Shown here one piece after another: positions 46,718 to 56,374 of a DNA stretch of 64,000 bases (its first letter is position 1; each line of letters begins with the position of its first letter). Under the pieces are notes generated by a model. It was not told where the DNA came from. It saw only the letters and a list, made by a program, of their open reading frames with translations, and made no database searches. The stretch is from contig LR990041.1 in NCBI GenBank assembly GCA_905147135.1, positions 14,569,907 to 14,633,906 of the forward strand. The letters are read 5' to 3'. Position numbers and translations under genes: made by a program. This DNA is from Blastobasis lacticolella (taxonomy: Eukaryota; Arthropoda; Insecta; Lepidoptera; Blastobasidae).

Positions 46718-47620
46718 ATGACATCAGCTACAGCGTCAACACAAGTGGTGGCATTTGTGGAAAACACAAATTGTTGTGTTGCTATAAGCAATGTTGATGA
46801 TAATGCGATAATTCAATGTAGTGTCTGTGCATCCTACTGTCACTTTTCCTGCACTGGGCTTAAAAATAAGCCTAGGTCGAATTGGCGCTGTTCTTCGTGT
46901 AAGAAAAATAAGTCTCCGTGTCCCACACCGGTGGACGGGATTACTATTGTGAACTCCATCCGAGATCTGCGGGTGGAGATGGATTCCATAAGAGCGGAGA
47001 TGACCTCATCGCAAGTTACCGCACCTAGCGCTGATTCGTGCCTTGAGCTCAGAGTCGCCGCCGTCGAAGCCAAACTGGTAAACCTCGAGAAGGTTAGTGA
47101 CTTGATTGCTGACCTACAAATCCGCATTGTCTCGCTGGAAGAGAGAAGCCAACATCGGGAGCAAATGGATCGTGTATTGAACGTAGAATTGCACGGTCTC
47201 TGTGAACACCCGGAGGAAAACCTACAGAACGTACTTGTGCAGGCTGGCCGGGTGGTTGGGACTACTTTTGCCGAACAGGACATCAAATGGGTGACTAGGG
47301 TAGGGCCGGTTCTGCAGGGACGATCTAAGCCGAGGCCTATCGTGGCTAAATTTGTTAGTCGCAATGTTAAAGATAATTTTCTACGAGCCGTCAGGAAAAA
47401 TAAGGGCATAAAAATGAGTGATATAGGTTATGGAGGCAGCGAGGGGACTATTTATGCTACAGAAAACCTAACCTCTCATTTTAGGGACATATACCTTGCC
47501 GCCCGTAACTTGAAGGACTATGAATTTAAATGGACTAGCAATTGTAAAATCTACATACGTAAGTCGCGTGGTGCCGACGCAATATGGATAAAGTCTAAGG
47601 ATCAGTTAAAAAACTTATAA
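46718..47620 (+). CDS. LINE ORF1 protein with PHD finger and coiled coil
   Basis: Intact, 300 codons from ATG. Residues about 19-66 form a Cys4-His-Cys3 PHD-type zinc finger (I-I-Q-C-S-V-C-A-S-Y-C-H-F-S-C-T-G and N-W-R-C-S-S-C). Residues about 75-150 are heptad-like (I-R-D-L-R-V-E-M-D-S-I-R-A-E-M), a probable trimerising coiled coil. The C-terminal half (V-E-L-H-G-L-C-E and D-I-K-W-V-T-R-V-G...A-E-N-L-like) resembles the FP25K-like domain found in insect LINE ORF1 proteins. Such proteins bind RNA in the retrotransposition particle. Confidence 0.88.
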   Translation: MTSATASTQVVAFVENTNCCVAISNVDDNAIIQCSVCASYCHFSCTGLKNKPRSNWRCSSCKKNKSPCPTPVDGITIVNSIRDLRVEMDSIRAEMTSSQVTAPSADSCLELRVAAVEAKLVNLEKVSDLIADLQIRIVSLEERSQHREQMDRVLNVELHGLCEHPEENLQNVLVQAGRVVGTTFAEQDIKWVTRVGPVLQGRSKPRPIVAKFVSRNVKDNFLRAVRKNKGIKMSDIGYGGSEGTIYATENLTSHFRDIYLAARNLKDYEFKWTSNCKIYIRKSRGADAIWIKSKDQLKNL

Positions 47621-48136
47621 AAGCTAACCTGTCTATTGTCTGTTCCGTTAGCTGCGCTGTGGTGTTGTTGTTTCTTCGTACTGCATTCTGTTTTGTTTAC
47701 ACACACAAAATCATAATTTTTACTACTATTGTATCGTTTTATATCCAGCCAATTTACTATTTCTATCACACGCATCAGCGTGGGTCAGCAAGCTGCGCTC
47801 ACTGTATGTCGCTAATTAGCACAGATCCTCTTTATTTACATTTGATCACTGTTTTAGAAACCAATGTCATTATTATGGAGCGAGCGCGGGCGCAGCCGAT
47901 GCCGCTCGGTTACTGGGAGCGCGGGCCGGGGTGCCGGCGCGCGCGGCCAGGTATGCAAACTCCTATACCTAGAGTTATGTTACCTTTTGCCAATTATTAT
48001 TTTTCTCTCAATGGGTTATTATATTGTACTACGCGCAGGTCATGCTATCCCTATTACCCGCAGTTTATAGATGTTTATAGCGTTCGAATGAATTATTATT
48101 TGCATTTATCATACATTTTTATTGCTAATTTATTGA
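47621..48136 (+). other. LINE inter-ORF region with an open frame
   Basis: 516 nt separate ORF1 and ORF2. They hold a 164-codon open frame (47659-48153) that overlaps the ORF2 start by 17 nt. Its product is hydrophobic with several Y/F-rich stretches and one basic GC-rich middle (R-A-R-A-Q and G-C-R-R-A-R-P-G). No domain is recognised, and chance openness cannot be excluded. Confidence 0.4.
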
Positions 48137-50395
48137 ATGATGATGAAGAATAGAGATAAAGTGACTTATTTTAATTTAGGACTGTTGAACGTTCATTCGC
48201 TTAATACTGGGTGGGATGACTTGATAGAATCTCTCACTGGGTTAAGTCTAGACTTGTTGTGTTTGACAGAGACATGGCTTAAATCTAGCTCAGACTGCCG
48301 TAGGTATGCGATACCGGGGTATACTTTGGTGCACAATGCGCGGCGCGGGCGCGGGGGAGGGGTCGGCGCGTATGTGCGTGAAGACTTACGCATTAGACGT
48401 CGCACTCATCCGCAAGGCCAGTTGGAGCAAATTTGGTTGGAAGTTAGACTTAAGTTGCGAACTGTTCTTGTCGGCATTGCGTATAGGCCTGAGTCAATAA
48501 GCCGGGGCGTGGCTATTGATTGCTTATGTGAGTCTCTAGCGGCGTTGGCGCCGCAATATGAGACAGTATTTTTGATGGGTGATTTAAATATAAATTGTTT
48601 GGACGGCAATGATAGGGTATTTTTGCCTAAATGCCTGACCGCAATTGCCGACGGCTACCATTTGCACCAAGTAGTTAATCAGCCTACAAGGATAACATCT
48701 ACAACTAGGACGTTGCTGGACCTTATTTTAACAAATGTCGGCATTCATCCGGTGTCACTGGAGGTCATTCATAATGACGATATTAGCGATCACGGACTTG
48801 TGGTTACCAGATTTAAAATCCCGGTTCCTATTGTGCCACCTCGTTCAATAACGTATAGGTCTATTGATGCCAATGTACGTGAAATTATGAACGCCGCTGA
48901 ATACACGCCTTGGGGCCTAGTAATGGATTATGAGGACGTCAACGATATGGTGAACATGTTTAATTTGCTCATTCTTGATCTTTTTGACACTTTTGCTCCG
49001 ACTCGCACGCGTGTGGTGAGGCGTCCCCCTGCGCCGTGGATGACCGACACTCTCCGGGCCATGCGTGCGGCCAGGGATAGGGCATGCCGGGTCGCAAAGC
49101 AGTCTAATTCGGAAGTGGCAAGCCGTCACTACCGTGATCTTCGCAACGCCTACAACGGAGCATTAGCTAGGGAGAAGCAGGCCTATTTCTCCCATTTGGT
49201 CAGTTTGAATGGAAAAAGTCCCGCAAAATTGTGGCGTGGTATTAACAATGTTATTAAGCCCAAGGTTCAACCACCCCTACCTGGGGAACTAGCTGACCCG
49301 GACAAGCTTAACGCGCAGTTCGTGGGTGGGTTGCCGGCTGCGGGGGACTGTTCTAGTTTGATCGCACAGTTTCAATCCACTAAATACTCTGAAGCGTCTT
49401 TTGAATTTTCCCCGATTGATGAGGCGACAATGGCGCGGATTATATGTAATTTTTCTTCTAACTCCATGGGGTTTGACGGGATATCCATGAAAATGATTGA
49501 GCTTACTTTACCGCACTCTCTGCCTGCGCTCCGGGCTATTGTTAACTCGTCAATTTTGAAAGGTAAGTTTCCAAGCTTATGGAAAACTGCACTTGTTACT
49601 CCAATTCCCAAAAAACCAAGTGTCGAGAGTGCAGCGGACCTTCGCCCCATTAGTATCTTGGCTGCTCTATCCAAGGTTGCCGAAAGAGCTGTCCAGCTTC
49701 AATTGAGCTCATACCTGGAAACTAATGCCATTCTCCCTGCTTTGCAATCCGGATTTCGTGCAAGGCATAGTACCGCTACGGCATTACTCAACATAACAGA
49801 CGATATACTTTTAGCATCAGATAATGGTTGTAGTACAATTCTTGTATTGCTGGACTTCACTAGAGCATTTGATTGCGTTGACGTCCCACTCTTACTGGCT
49901 AAATTAAAATTCTACGGTATTTCATCTTTGGCTTGTTCGTGGTTTGAGTCATATTTTCAGAATCGGATGCAGATGGTACGGTGTTGTAGTGGGCGTGGCG
50001 AGTCGGTGCTTTCGAAGTCTCTTCCACTGAAAAGGGGTGTAATTCAAGGGTCAATTCTAGGGCCTCTACTGTTCACGTTATATACAGCCGATATCACGAC
50101 CTCGATCGCAAATTGCCTATACCATCTGTATGCTGATGATACGCAGGTCTACATACACACTGAGCCGTCAGACGAAGGGGTCGCTCTTGCTACGAGCAAG
50201 CTGAACGAGGATCTCAACGGTATTGCAGATTGGGCCAGTGGAAATGGTTTAGTGTTAAATCCGCAAAAAACTGTTTATATTATCACCGGGACTAGGGACC
50301 AGGTTGCAAAGGTGAAGGCATTAAAGCCGGTTATAAATTGGGCAGGACACCATCCGAAGCGCTGCTACGGTAAAGAGTCTGGGTTTAGTCCTTGA
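48137..50395 (+). CDS. LINE ORF2, endonuclease and reverse transcriptase (first frame)
   Basis: 752 codons. The APE-type endonuclease occupies residues 1 to about 225: L-L-N-V-H-S-L, C-L-T-E-T-W-L, G-G-G-V-G-A-Y-V, V-G-I-A-Y-R-P, M-G-D-L-N-I-N, D-L-I-L-T-N and D-I-S-D-H-G, all catalytic landmarks present. The reverse transcriptase (about 485-740) has L-R-P-I-S-I-L, Q-S-G-F-R, L-L-D-F-T-R-A-F-D, G-V-I-Q-G-S-I-L-G-P-L-L-F and Y-A-D-D-T-Q-V-Y. The frame ends at a stop at 50393-50395 because of a shift near 50355-50370. All key residues are intact. Confidence 0.93.
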   Translation: MMMKNRDKVTYFNLGLLNVHSLNTGWDDLIESLTGLSLDLLCLTETWLKSSSDCRRYAIPGYTLVHNARRGRGGGVGAYVREDLRIRRRTHPQGQLEQIWLEVRLKLRTVLVGIAYRPESISRGVAIDCLCESLAALAPQYETVFLMGDLNINCLDGNDRVFLPKCLTAIADGYHLHQVVNQPTRITSTTRTLLDLILTNVGIHPVSLEVIHNDDISDHGLVVTRFKIPVPIVPPRSITYRSIDANVREIMNAAEYTPWGLVMDYEDVNDMVNMFNLLILDLFDTFAPTRTRVVRRPPAPWMTDTLRAMRAARDRACRVAKQSNSEVASRHYRDLRNAYNGALAREKQAYFSHLVSLNGKSPAKLWRGINNVIKPKVQPPLPGELADPDKLNAQFVGGLPAAGDCSSLIAQFQSTKYSEASFEFSPIDEATMARIICNFSSNSMGFDGISMKMIELTLPHSLPALRAIVNSSILKGKFPSLWKTALVTPIPKKPSVESAADLRPISILAALSKVAERAVQLQLSSYLETNAILPALQSGFRARHSTATALLNITDDILLASDNGCSTILVLLDFTRAFDCVDVPLLLAKLKFYGISSLACSWFESYFQNRMQMVRCCSGRGESVLSKSLPLKRGVIQGSILGPLLFTLYTADITTSIANCLYHLYADDTQVYIHTEPSDEGVALATSKLNEDLNGIADWASGNGLVLNPQKTVYIITGTRDQVAKVKALKPVINWAGHHPKRCYGKESGFSP

Positions 50396-51002
50396 CGAGG
50401 ACTTGCGGTTCGAGGCACACATACAGGGTAAACTACCCAAATGTTATGCTTCGCTTTCCGCGCTGTATAAGGTTAGGCCATTTCTTAATTCCCGGATACG
50501 CATGGACCTGTGTAGTACTCTTGTGTTATCGCACTTGGATTATTGCGATTGCGTGTATGGGCCTTGTCTTTATAATAAAACAGCAAAAGCTGTGCAAAGG
50601 GTGCAGAATGCTTGTGTGCGCTATTGCTTCGGTATTGGCAAAAGAGAGCATATAACCCCTCACTTGGTTTCTAGAGGAATTTTGGGTATGGAGTACCGAA
50701 GATCGTTGAAATATGCTTCCTTTATCCATTCGATTGTACGTAACAGGAAACCGGTCTATCTAACTGACAAATTAATATGGAAGCGTTTCGACGGTCTTCG
50801 GCTTCGTGATAGAGGTCCGCAATTGCTATTACCCTTATGCTCCCTATCACGCACCAGGGGCTGTTTCAAATATGCAGCAGCCAAGATTTGGAACGACTTG
50901 CCTCCACCTATAAGGGGGCTAGTCAGAGTCACCAAAAATACGTTCAGTAAACATTGTAAATCTTGGCTGCTGTCGAAGCAGGCTCTGGTGTGTGGGGTGT
51001 GA
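50371..51002 (+). pseudogene. LINE ORF2, C-terminal part in shifted frame
   Basis: Directly after the break the other frame reads V-K-S-L-G-L-V-L-D-E-D-L-R-F and runs through H-L-D-Y-C-D-C-V-Y-G-P and R-V-Q-N-A-C-V-R-Y to A-A-K-I-W-N-D-L-P-P-P-I-R, ending W-L-L-S-K-Q-A-L-V. This is the normal C-terminal thumb region of CR1/Jockey ORF2. Only one frame change separates it from ORF2, so the copy died recently. Confidence 0.88.
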
Positions 51003-51322
51003 CGCTGCGCAGTGGGGTGGCTGGTTATATGCTTTGGTGGCTGTGTGCTTTTTTATTTATGTATATCCAGTTTTTATTTTTTTTAATTTTTTTACTACTT
51101 TTTGTGTGTGTGTGTGTTAGCAGGTAGTTGTTTTGTGGGGAGTGGCAGAATAGCAGGGGCGTGGGACTTGTGTCACGCTCCCCTGAGCCATAAGCCCATT
51201 TGTCATCATATATATTTTGATTTCGCTTTTGTTGATATGTATGTGTATATGTATGTATGTGTATATATATTTGTTTTATTGTGAAATTTATATTTTGTAA
51301 CTTTATAAGATGATAAATAAAC

Positions 51323-51348
51323 TATTATTATTATTATTATTATTATTT
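51323..51348 (+). repeat. TTA microsatellite tail of the LINE
   Basis: About eight TTA units after AATAAACTA, marking the LINE 3' terminus. Confidence 0.85.
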
Positions 51349-51431
51349 AAAAGCCAAGCTGTATCCACGGGTACGAAATGAAGAATTCTCGCAAGCCGTT
51401 CCAGTCTGCTGTTATGGTTATGGTTCACTGG

Positions 51432-51489
51432 TACCTTAACCGCAGACTGCTGCGGTTAAGGTATGGTTCACCATAGTGAACCATACCTT
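51432..51489. repeat. Two overlapping perfect hairpins
   Basis: CCTTAACCGCAG/CTGCGGTTAAGG (51434-51461) overlaps AAGGTATGGTTCAC/GTGAACCATACCTT (51458-51489). They share AAGG, so both cannot fully form at once. Confidence 0.8.
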
Positions 51490-51880
51490 ACCCCGCTGAC
51501 CGGCCGTGACCCGCTGAGGCGAGCCCCTTTGGGTATTGCCTTGAAACGGACCAGGCAGTGGCCAGATGTCCCAAGAGGAGCATCGACCAACTCCCGATAC
51601 CCGTCTGGGTGGGTGGTCAGAGAAGGTCTAACAAAGAGGGATCACGGCCCACAACTTCCGGTATGTAGGTGGGTTCTGACACCAGTTGCCCGAGATCATT
51701 GGCCAGAGAAAGTTCGTATACGGATTTCCCAGCAGGGTTGATAGGACGGCTTGACTCTAGCCGCTCAGTGTGGTGACCGTTAAAATCTCCTGAGACTACC
51801 AACTCAGCCAAAGGATACCACTCAAGAAATTTGTCGGTAGCGCATTGAATGTGCTCGATAAAACCGATTTGTCTCACCTA
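51480..51880 (-). pseudogene. LINE endonuclease fragment (I/Jockey type)
   Basis: Minus strand: E-L-V-V-S-G-D-F-N-G-H-H-T-E, then L-V-S-E-P-T-Y-I-P and S-L-L-D-L, then H-P-D-G-Y-R-E-L-V-D-A-P-L-G-T-S-G-H in a shifted frame. The GDFN and SLLDL words belong to APE endonucleases; SDH has become SGH. Truncated on both sides. Confidence 0.7.
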
Positions 51881-52208
51881 CGAAATTGACGAAACACAAC
51901 CCGAGGGCTGCTTAGCCCCAGACCCAGCTCCGTGGATGGTCACTATCCATGCGGGCCGAGACCCTACCTAGCAAATTTCGGCTGCATTCATAGCACCACT
52001 CGGGGGGTTGTGCTAAGAAGTCGTACCTATCTCTAAAGGTGCCTACGGACGTGGTGCAGCAAGACCCCAAGGAGTTGAACAGTGTTCTGGAGTTACATTT
52101 AAAATTTTCTTATCTAGTAAGTATGAGGTAATGTTGTCTTTTAGGTATCTGGTAACATACCTCAGGGAGCGTCGAAAACGCCGCGAATACGCCGTGCGAG
52201 CCGTTCGC
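51881..52208. other. Stretch with nothing recognised
   Basis: Moderately GC-rich, possibly more of the same decayed LINE (upstream of the endonuclease piece). No clear motif. Confidence 0.35.
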
Positions 52209-52776
52209 GCGCACACAGTGCCACAGACTTAATTATCTAATCTTATCTATCCTTGCCCCGCATCAAGCCCCAGGTCAAACAGAGCTAATCCTTAACCAGG
52301 GTCAAGGCTGGACCCTGGAGTTTTGTTATGTCACTTCGGCTTCTCCTTGTGTTGGGCGTTGTGAGCGCGAAGTGTTCGCGTCACTCGCGTGTTGCGCTTT
52401 TGCGAGATTTTACCCGGTTTCGGTTTGCTTGTCAACGCAAAATTTACGTAATAACTTGTTAATCTCTGATTAAATGCAGTTTGGGTTTCTGAAAAGGCCA
52501 ATTGACAGTTTGTTACCAGTTTGTCAACGGATTGTCAAATCTCCAATTAACGGCCGATTAATGTAATTTTGGGTATCCGGAAAGCTTTTTCTCATGTTAA
52601 CTGTATGTTATCGTCTTGTTATTTTAATTAGCGAAAATCGACCAATTAACAGATTGTCAAAAGAAATTATATCCGCTTTTCTTGGATGCACTTAACTTGA
52701 ACCCAAACTGCATTTAATCAGAGATTAACAAGTTGTTACGTAATTTTTGCGTTGACAAGCGTTTCAGAAACCGGGT
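52209..52776. repeat. 476-bp repeat copy 1, containing a foldback MITE
   Basis: 52209-52684 is repeated at 53874-54349 with very few differences. Inside, arms at 52412 (ACCCGGTTTCGGTTTGCTTG) and 52701-52776 (ending AAGCGTTTCAGAAACCGGGT) form inverted repeats of about 76 bp, so 52412-52776 is a complete foldback element of 365 bp. Non-coding. Confidence 0.85.
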
Positions 52777-52939
52777 GTAAGGGACCCAAAGCCTTTTCGC
52801 ACATTGTGTTAAACGTGCTCTTCAAATTTTAGGTGCTCGTGCATCTTCAAGCCATAATTTCGAACACAGCTCTGATGAGGTACTAGTGAATCACCGACTT
52901 TAATGGATGAATTTGATGTTTATTTCGTATACTTGATGC

Positions 52940-53560
52940 CGAGAGCCTTAGATAAGTGAAACACTCTTTGTAGGATTAAGTATAAGTGCGTGCCTCGGTC
53001 GGTCGGTCACCTCCTCCGGACTTGTAGGTACACACACTTGCGTATCATTGGGGCAAATAAGGCTGGCTGGTACAAGAGTTGAACCTTGAATTACTACCCT
53101 TGTTACCTGTCTCGGGCATGACTTTATAAAGGAACCGTCAGTGCACTGAACCACCTGGTAGGATTGAAGTAGGATTGAAACCAGATATACGCCTTCGCAA
53201 GAAAAACCATTATAACTTTACTCTGCTAAGAGTAATGGCACATTTTGGCAGTCAAAAGCGCGAACGAAGTCCAGTAATACCAGGATAGTGTCTTTGCCCT
53301 CATCAGCCGCAGTAATTATATCGTCACATATGGTCACGAGAGCGGAAGCTATACTGTACTTCTGGCGGAAATCTGACTATAAAAAGCAAAATGCAGTTAC
53401 GTTCTAAATATGTGTGACCTGCAGTTGAACGACATCCTCAAATATTTTAGAAAAAGCAGGTAAAATACTTATGGGCCTACCACCATATTCTATTACATTG
53501 CCCTTTTTGGTTACCTATAGGTGTCACAGTTGCGCACTTTCAAAGATCGGAAAAGGAGTC
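52940..53560 (-). pseudogene. LINE reverse transcriptase remnant
   Basis: Minus-strand pieces in order: R-P-I-S-I-L-P-A-F-S-K-I-F-E-D-V, F-R-Q-K-Y-S, I-L-V-L-L-D-F-V-R-A-F-D, then R-V-V-I-Q-G-S-T-L and N-D-T-Q-V-C-V-P-T near 52948-53154, where the ADD motif has become ND. This is the RT core of a CR1/Jockey-type LINE with stops, shifts and internal loss. It is related to but distinct from the LINE at 46700. Confidence 0.75.
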
Positions 53561-53873
53561 AATGATAATGGATTTATAGCTACTTACTATACCGTATTGT
53601 TCTACCCTGTCCATACCCTGTCCCTACTCTACCGCTACCCTGCCCCTACAGTGCTCCTACCCTGGTCTAAACCCTGGTATAAACGTCCCCAATGTCATAG
53701 CCACTGGAGAGATTGACCATAAGGCTGGCTGCATTTCCCTTTAAAATGCAATACTTCGGTACACGTTGGATTAATACCCGGTTTCTGAAACGCTTGTCAA
53801 ATCATTGATTAGCTAACAGACTGTCACATTTAACAAGCTGTTAAATCACTGTGGTTTCTGAAAGGCCAATCGT
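53561..53873. other. Stretch with partial foldback ends
   Basis: Contains a C/T-rich CCCTGCCCCTAC-like run (53600-53660). From about 53776 there are variant pieces of the foldback arms (ACCCGGTTTCTGAAACGCTT at 53776, TTAACAAGCTGTTAAATC). Confidence 0.45.
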
Positions 53874-54349
53874 GCGCACACAGTGCCACAGACTTAAGTA
53901 TCTAATCTTATCTATCCTTGCCCCGCATCAAGCCCCAGGTCAAACAGAGCTAATCCTTAACCAGGGTCAAGGCTGGACCCTGGAGTTTTGTTATGTCACT
54001 TCGGCTTCTCCTTGTGTTGGGCGTTGTGAGCGCGAAGTGTTCGCGTCACTCGCGTGCTGCGCTTTTGCGAGATTTTACCCGGTTTCGGTTTGCTTGTCAA
54101 CGCAAAATTTACGTAATAACTTGTTAATATCTGATTAAATGCAGTTTGGGTTTCTGAAAAGGCCAATTGACAGTTTGTTACCAGTTTGTCAACGGATTGT
54201 CAAATCTCCGATTAACGGCCGATTAATGTAATTTTGGGTTTCCGGAAAGCTTTTTCTCATGTTAACTGTATGTTATCGTCTTGTTATTTTAATTAGCGAA
54301 AATCGACCAATTAACCGATTGTCAAAAGAAATTATATCCGATTTTCTTG
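53874..54349. repeat. 476-bp repeat copy 2, cut off at the minisatellite
   Basis: Same sequence as 52209-52684, offset 1665 bp, starting GCGCACACAGTGCCACAGAC and ending ATATCCGATTTTCTTGG. The left foldback arm is at 54077; the right arm is missing because the minisatellite begins at this point. Confidence 0.88.
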
Positions 54350-54920
54350 GTCTAGGTCTTGGTCCTGGCCCTAGTCCAGGTCCTAGTTTTGGTCCAAAAC
54401 AAAGTACAGGTCTAGGGTCCAGGTTCTGGTTCAGGACCATGACCAAAACTAGAACCATAACCATTAGCTGTACCTAGACCTGAACCAGGACCTGGACCTG
54501 AACCAGGACCTGGTCCGAAGCCAGGACCTGGACATAAACCACGAACTGGTCCGGGTGCAGGACCTGGACCTGAACCAGGACCTGGTCCGAAGCCAGGACC
54601 TGAAACTGAACCACGGACTGGTCCGGGTGCAAGACCTGGATTTGTGCCAGGACCTGGTCCGGGGCCAGGACCTGGTCCGGGGCCAGGACCTGGACCTGAA
54701 CCACGAACTGGTTTGGGTCCAGGCCCTCGACCAGAACCAGTACCTGGTCCGGGGCCGGAACCTGGACCTAAACCAGGACCTAGTCAAGGGCAAGGACCTG
54801 GACCTGAGCCAGGGCCTGGACCTGAACCAGGACCTGATACGAGGCCAGGACCTGATACGAGGCCAGGACCTGGACCTGAACCACGAACCAGTCCGTGTCC
54901 AGGACTCGAACCAGGATTTA
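54350..54920. repeat. Minisatellite of CCAGGACCTGGACCTGAA units
   Basis: About 570 bp of 6-bp submotifs (GGACCT, GAACCA, GGTCCG, GGACCA) arranged in 12-24-bp higher-order units, clearest at 54480-54910. Sequence left of 54480 is a more diverged CTGGTCCAGGTCC form. Several frames are open on both strands (for example P-G-P-G-P-E-P on plus), because the unit length is a multiple of 3 and stop-free. I do not call a gene. Confidence 0.9.
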
Positions 54921-55319
54921 ACAAATGGGATTATTGGGAGAGATAAAATTAAATTACTTTATTTTGGTTACTTTAGTGTTGGCAATTACTGTAATTAAAA
55001 TAAATGTTTTACTTTGGCAACTTATATCGCTATCTTTACCCACGGCGGACGGCACGGAACGGAGCCGATAACCGGTAATGCGTTTGGGGTTAGAGGTCGT
55101 TTTTGAGTTTGTGTGTTTGTATGTACGAGGGGAAGCTGAAAAGTTTTGAGCCTAAGGTATTAAAAATGTTGATAGAAATGTATAAAAAAATTATTTTTCA
55201 ATATAATCTCCCTGTAATTCAATGCATTTCCTACATTTATTGTATAGGGCTTTTAACCCGGTAAAAAAATATTCGAAATGTTCGTTTACGGCCGCCTTCA
55301 TTTCATCGATGCTCGAAAA

Positions 55320-56206
55320 TCACCGGCCTCGGAGGTCCTTTTTCAAATTTGAGAAGAGGAAATAGTCGCTGGGGGCCAAGTCTGGACTGTAGGGTGGGTG
55401 GTTAATTTCTTCAAATCCTGTCTCGGCGAAGGCGCGCCTTGCAACACGCGCAGTTTGGACGAGCGCATTGTTCTGCAAAAACAAGACTCCTTTCGCCAGT
55501 TTGCCTCTTCGTTTCTCCACAATAACTTGACGCAGCTTTGTCAGCAATGCGGCATAATAATCGCCGTTCATCGTAGTATTTTTAGGAAGGTAGTCGATGA
55601 ATAAAATTCCTTCACAAACCCAAAAAACTGTGGCCATGAGGCTTTTCTCCCTTTTCTATCCACTGCATTGATTCCTTTTTGACTCCGGATCATACTGCCG
55701 GATCCATGTTTCGTCAACAGTGACAAGGCGAGAAAAACATCGTCAGGACTATCGGCACAGATGTCTAAAAACTTCTGCGAAGTTGCGACTCGACGCTGGT
55801 TGTCTAGCGGCGTGAGCATTCTCGGCACCCATCGCGGGCACACCTTTCTCATGTGCAAATGATTATGCAAAATGTCGCCGACTCTTTCTTTGCTAATGCC
55901 TATGGCTTCTGCTATCTGCCACATCTTCATTCGCCGATCTTCTAGAACAACTTTCTTCACTTTTCCGATGTTTTCATCAGTAACGGCGGTGTTCGGGCGT
56001 CCCGACCTGGGATCATCTTCGAGCGACTACCTGACGTGTCTTAATTCTCGGCTCCAACGTTTCACGGTGGCAAATGAAGGTGCAGACTCCCCGTAAACTG
56101 CTGACATCTCTTCAAATATTTCCATCGGCGTTTTTATCTTCTTTGTGAGGAATTTTATGACAGCTCGATACTCCAATTTCGTGCAAAGCGCGGATGACTC
56201 TGACAT
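55320..56206 (-). pseudogene. Mariner transposase, inactivated
   Basis: Minus strand from a start codon at 56204-56206. The N-terminal helix-turn-helix region is followed by an in-frame TAG near 56030, then M-W-Q-I-A-E-A-I-G-I-S. The first catalytic block (D-E-T-W-I) is in another frame because of shifts near 55720. The second catalytic Asp region reads F-L-Q-N-N-A with Asn in place of Asp. The end keeps N-H-P-P-Y-S-P-D-L-A-P-S-D-Y-F-L-F. At least one stop, two shifts and one catalytic change make it dead. Confidence 0.88.
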
Positions 56207-56374
56207 TGTATCGTGTTACAAAACAGTTAAATAAAACATTATAAATTGTAAAACTTGTGTAATTTGTGTATTCAATTTTAGATCAGTCCGTTACAAAAGT
56301 GACAGCTCCCACGCTTCGGTCACGTGGTCCAAGACCGTTCAAAAACCTCTTACTAGTATTAAACTTATGCCACA
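56207..56374 (-). repeat. 3' LTR
   Basis: 168 bp, TGTATCGTGTTACAAAACAG to TTAAACTTATGCCACA on the plus strand; identical to 60159-60326. The element's last stop codon (complement of 56365-56367) lies inside it. Confidence 0.95.

Larger units (their letters stand above)
46700..51354 (+). mobile_element. Near-complete non-LTR retrotransposon (LINE, CR1/Jockey group)
   Basis: Order: ORF1 (46718-47620), an unusual open spacer, ORF2 (48137-50395, continued in another frame to 51002), a 3' UTR and a TTA-repeat tail (51323-51348). The endonuclease is of APE type and the RT has ADD. There is no RNase H. Short tandem-repeat tails rather than poly(A) fit CR1/L2-like lineages, as does a PHD-finger ORF1. 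The 5' edge and target duplication were not found. Confidence 0.9.

Noticed and set aside
46840..47409. 189-codon minus-strand frame opposite LINE ORF1
   Set aside because: It is the antisense shadow of ORF1; no domain, and the plus frame has a clear PHD finger.
54464..54998. Repeat proteins encoded by the minisatellite
   Set aside because: Openness in several frames on both strands follows from the stop-free unit; no start context or flanking exon.
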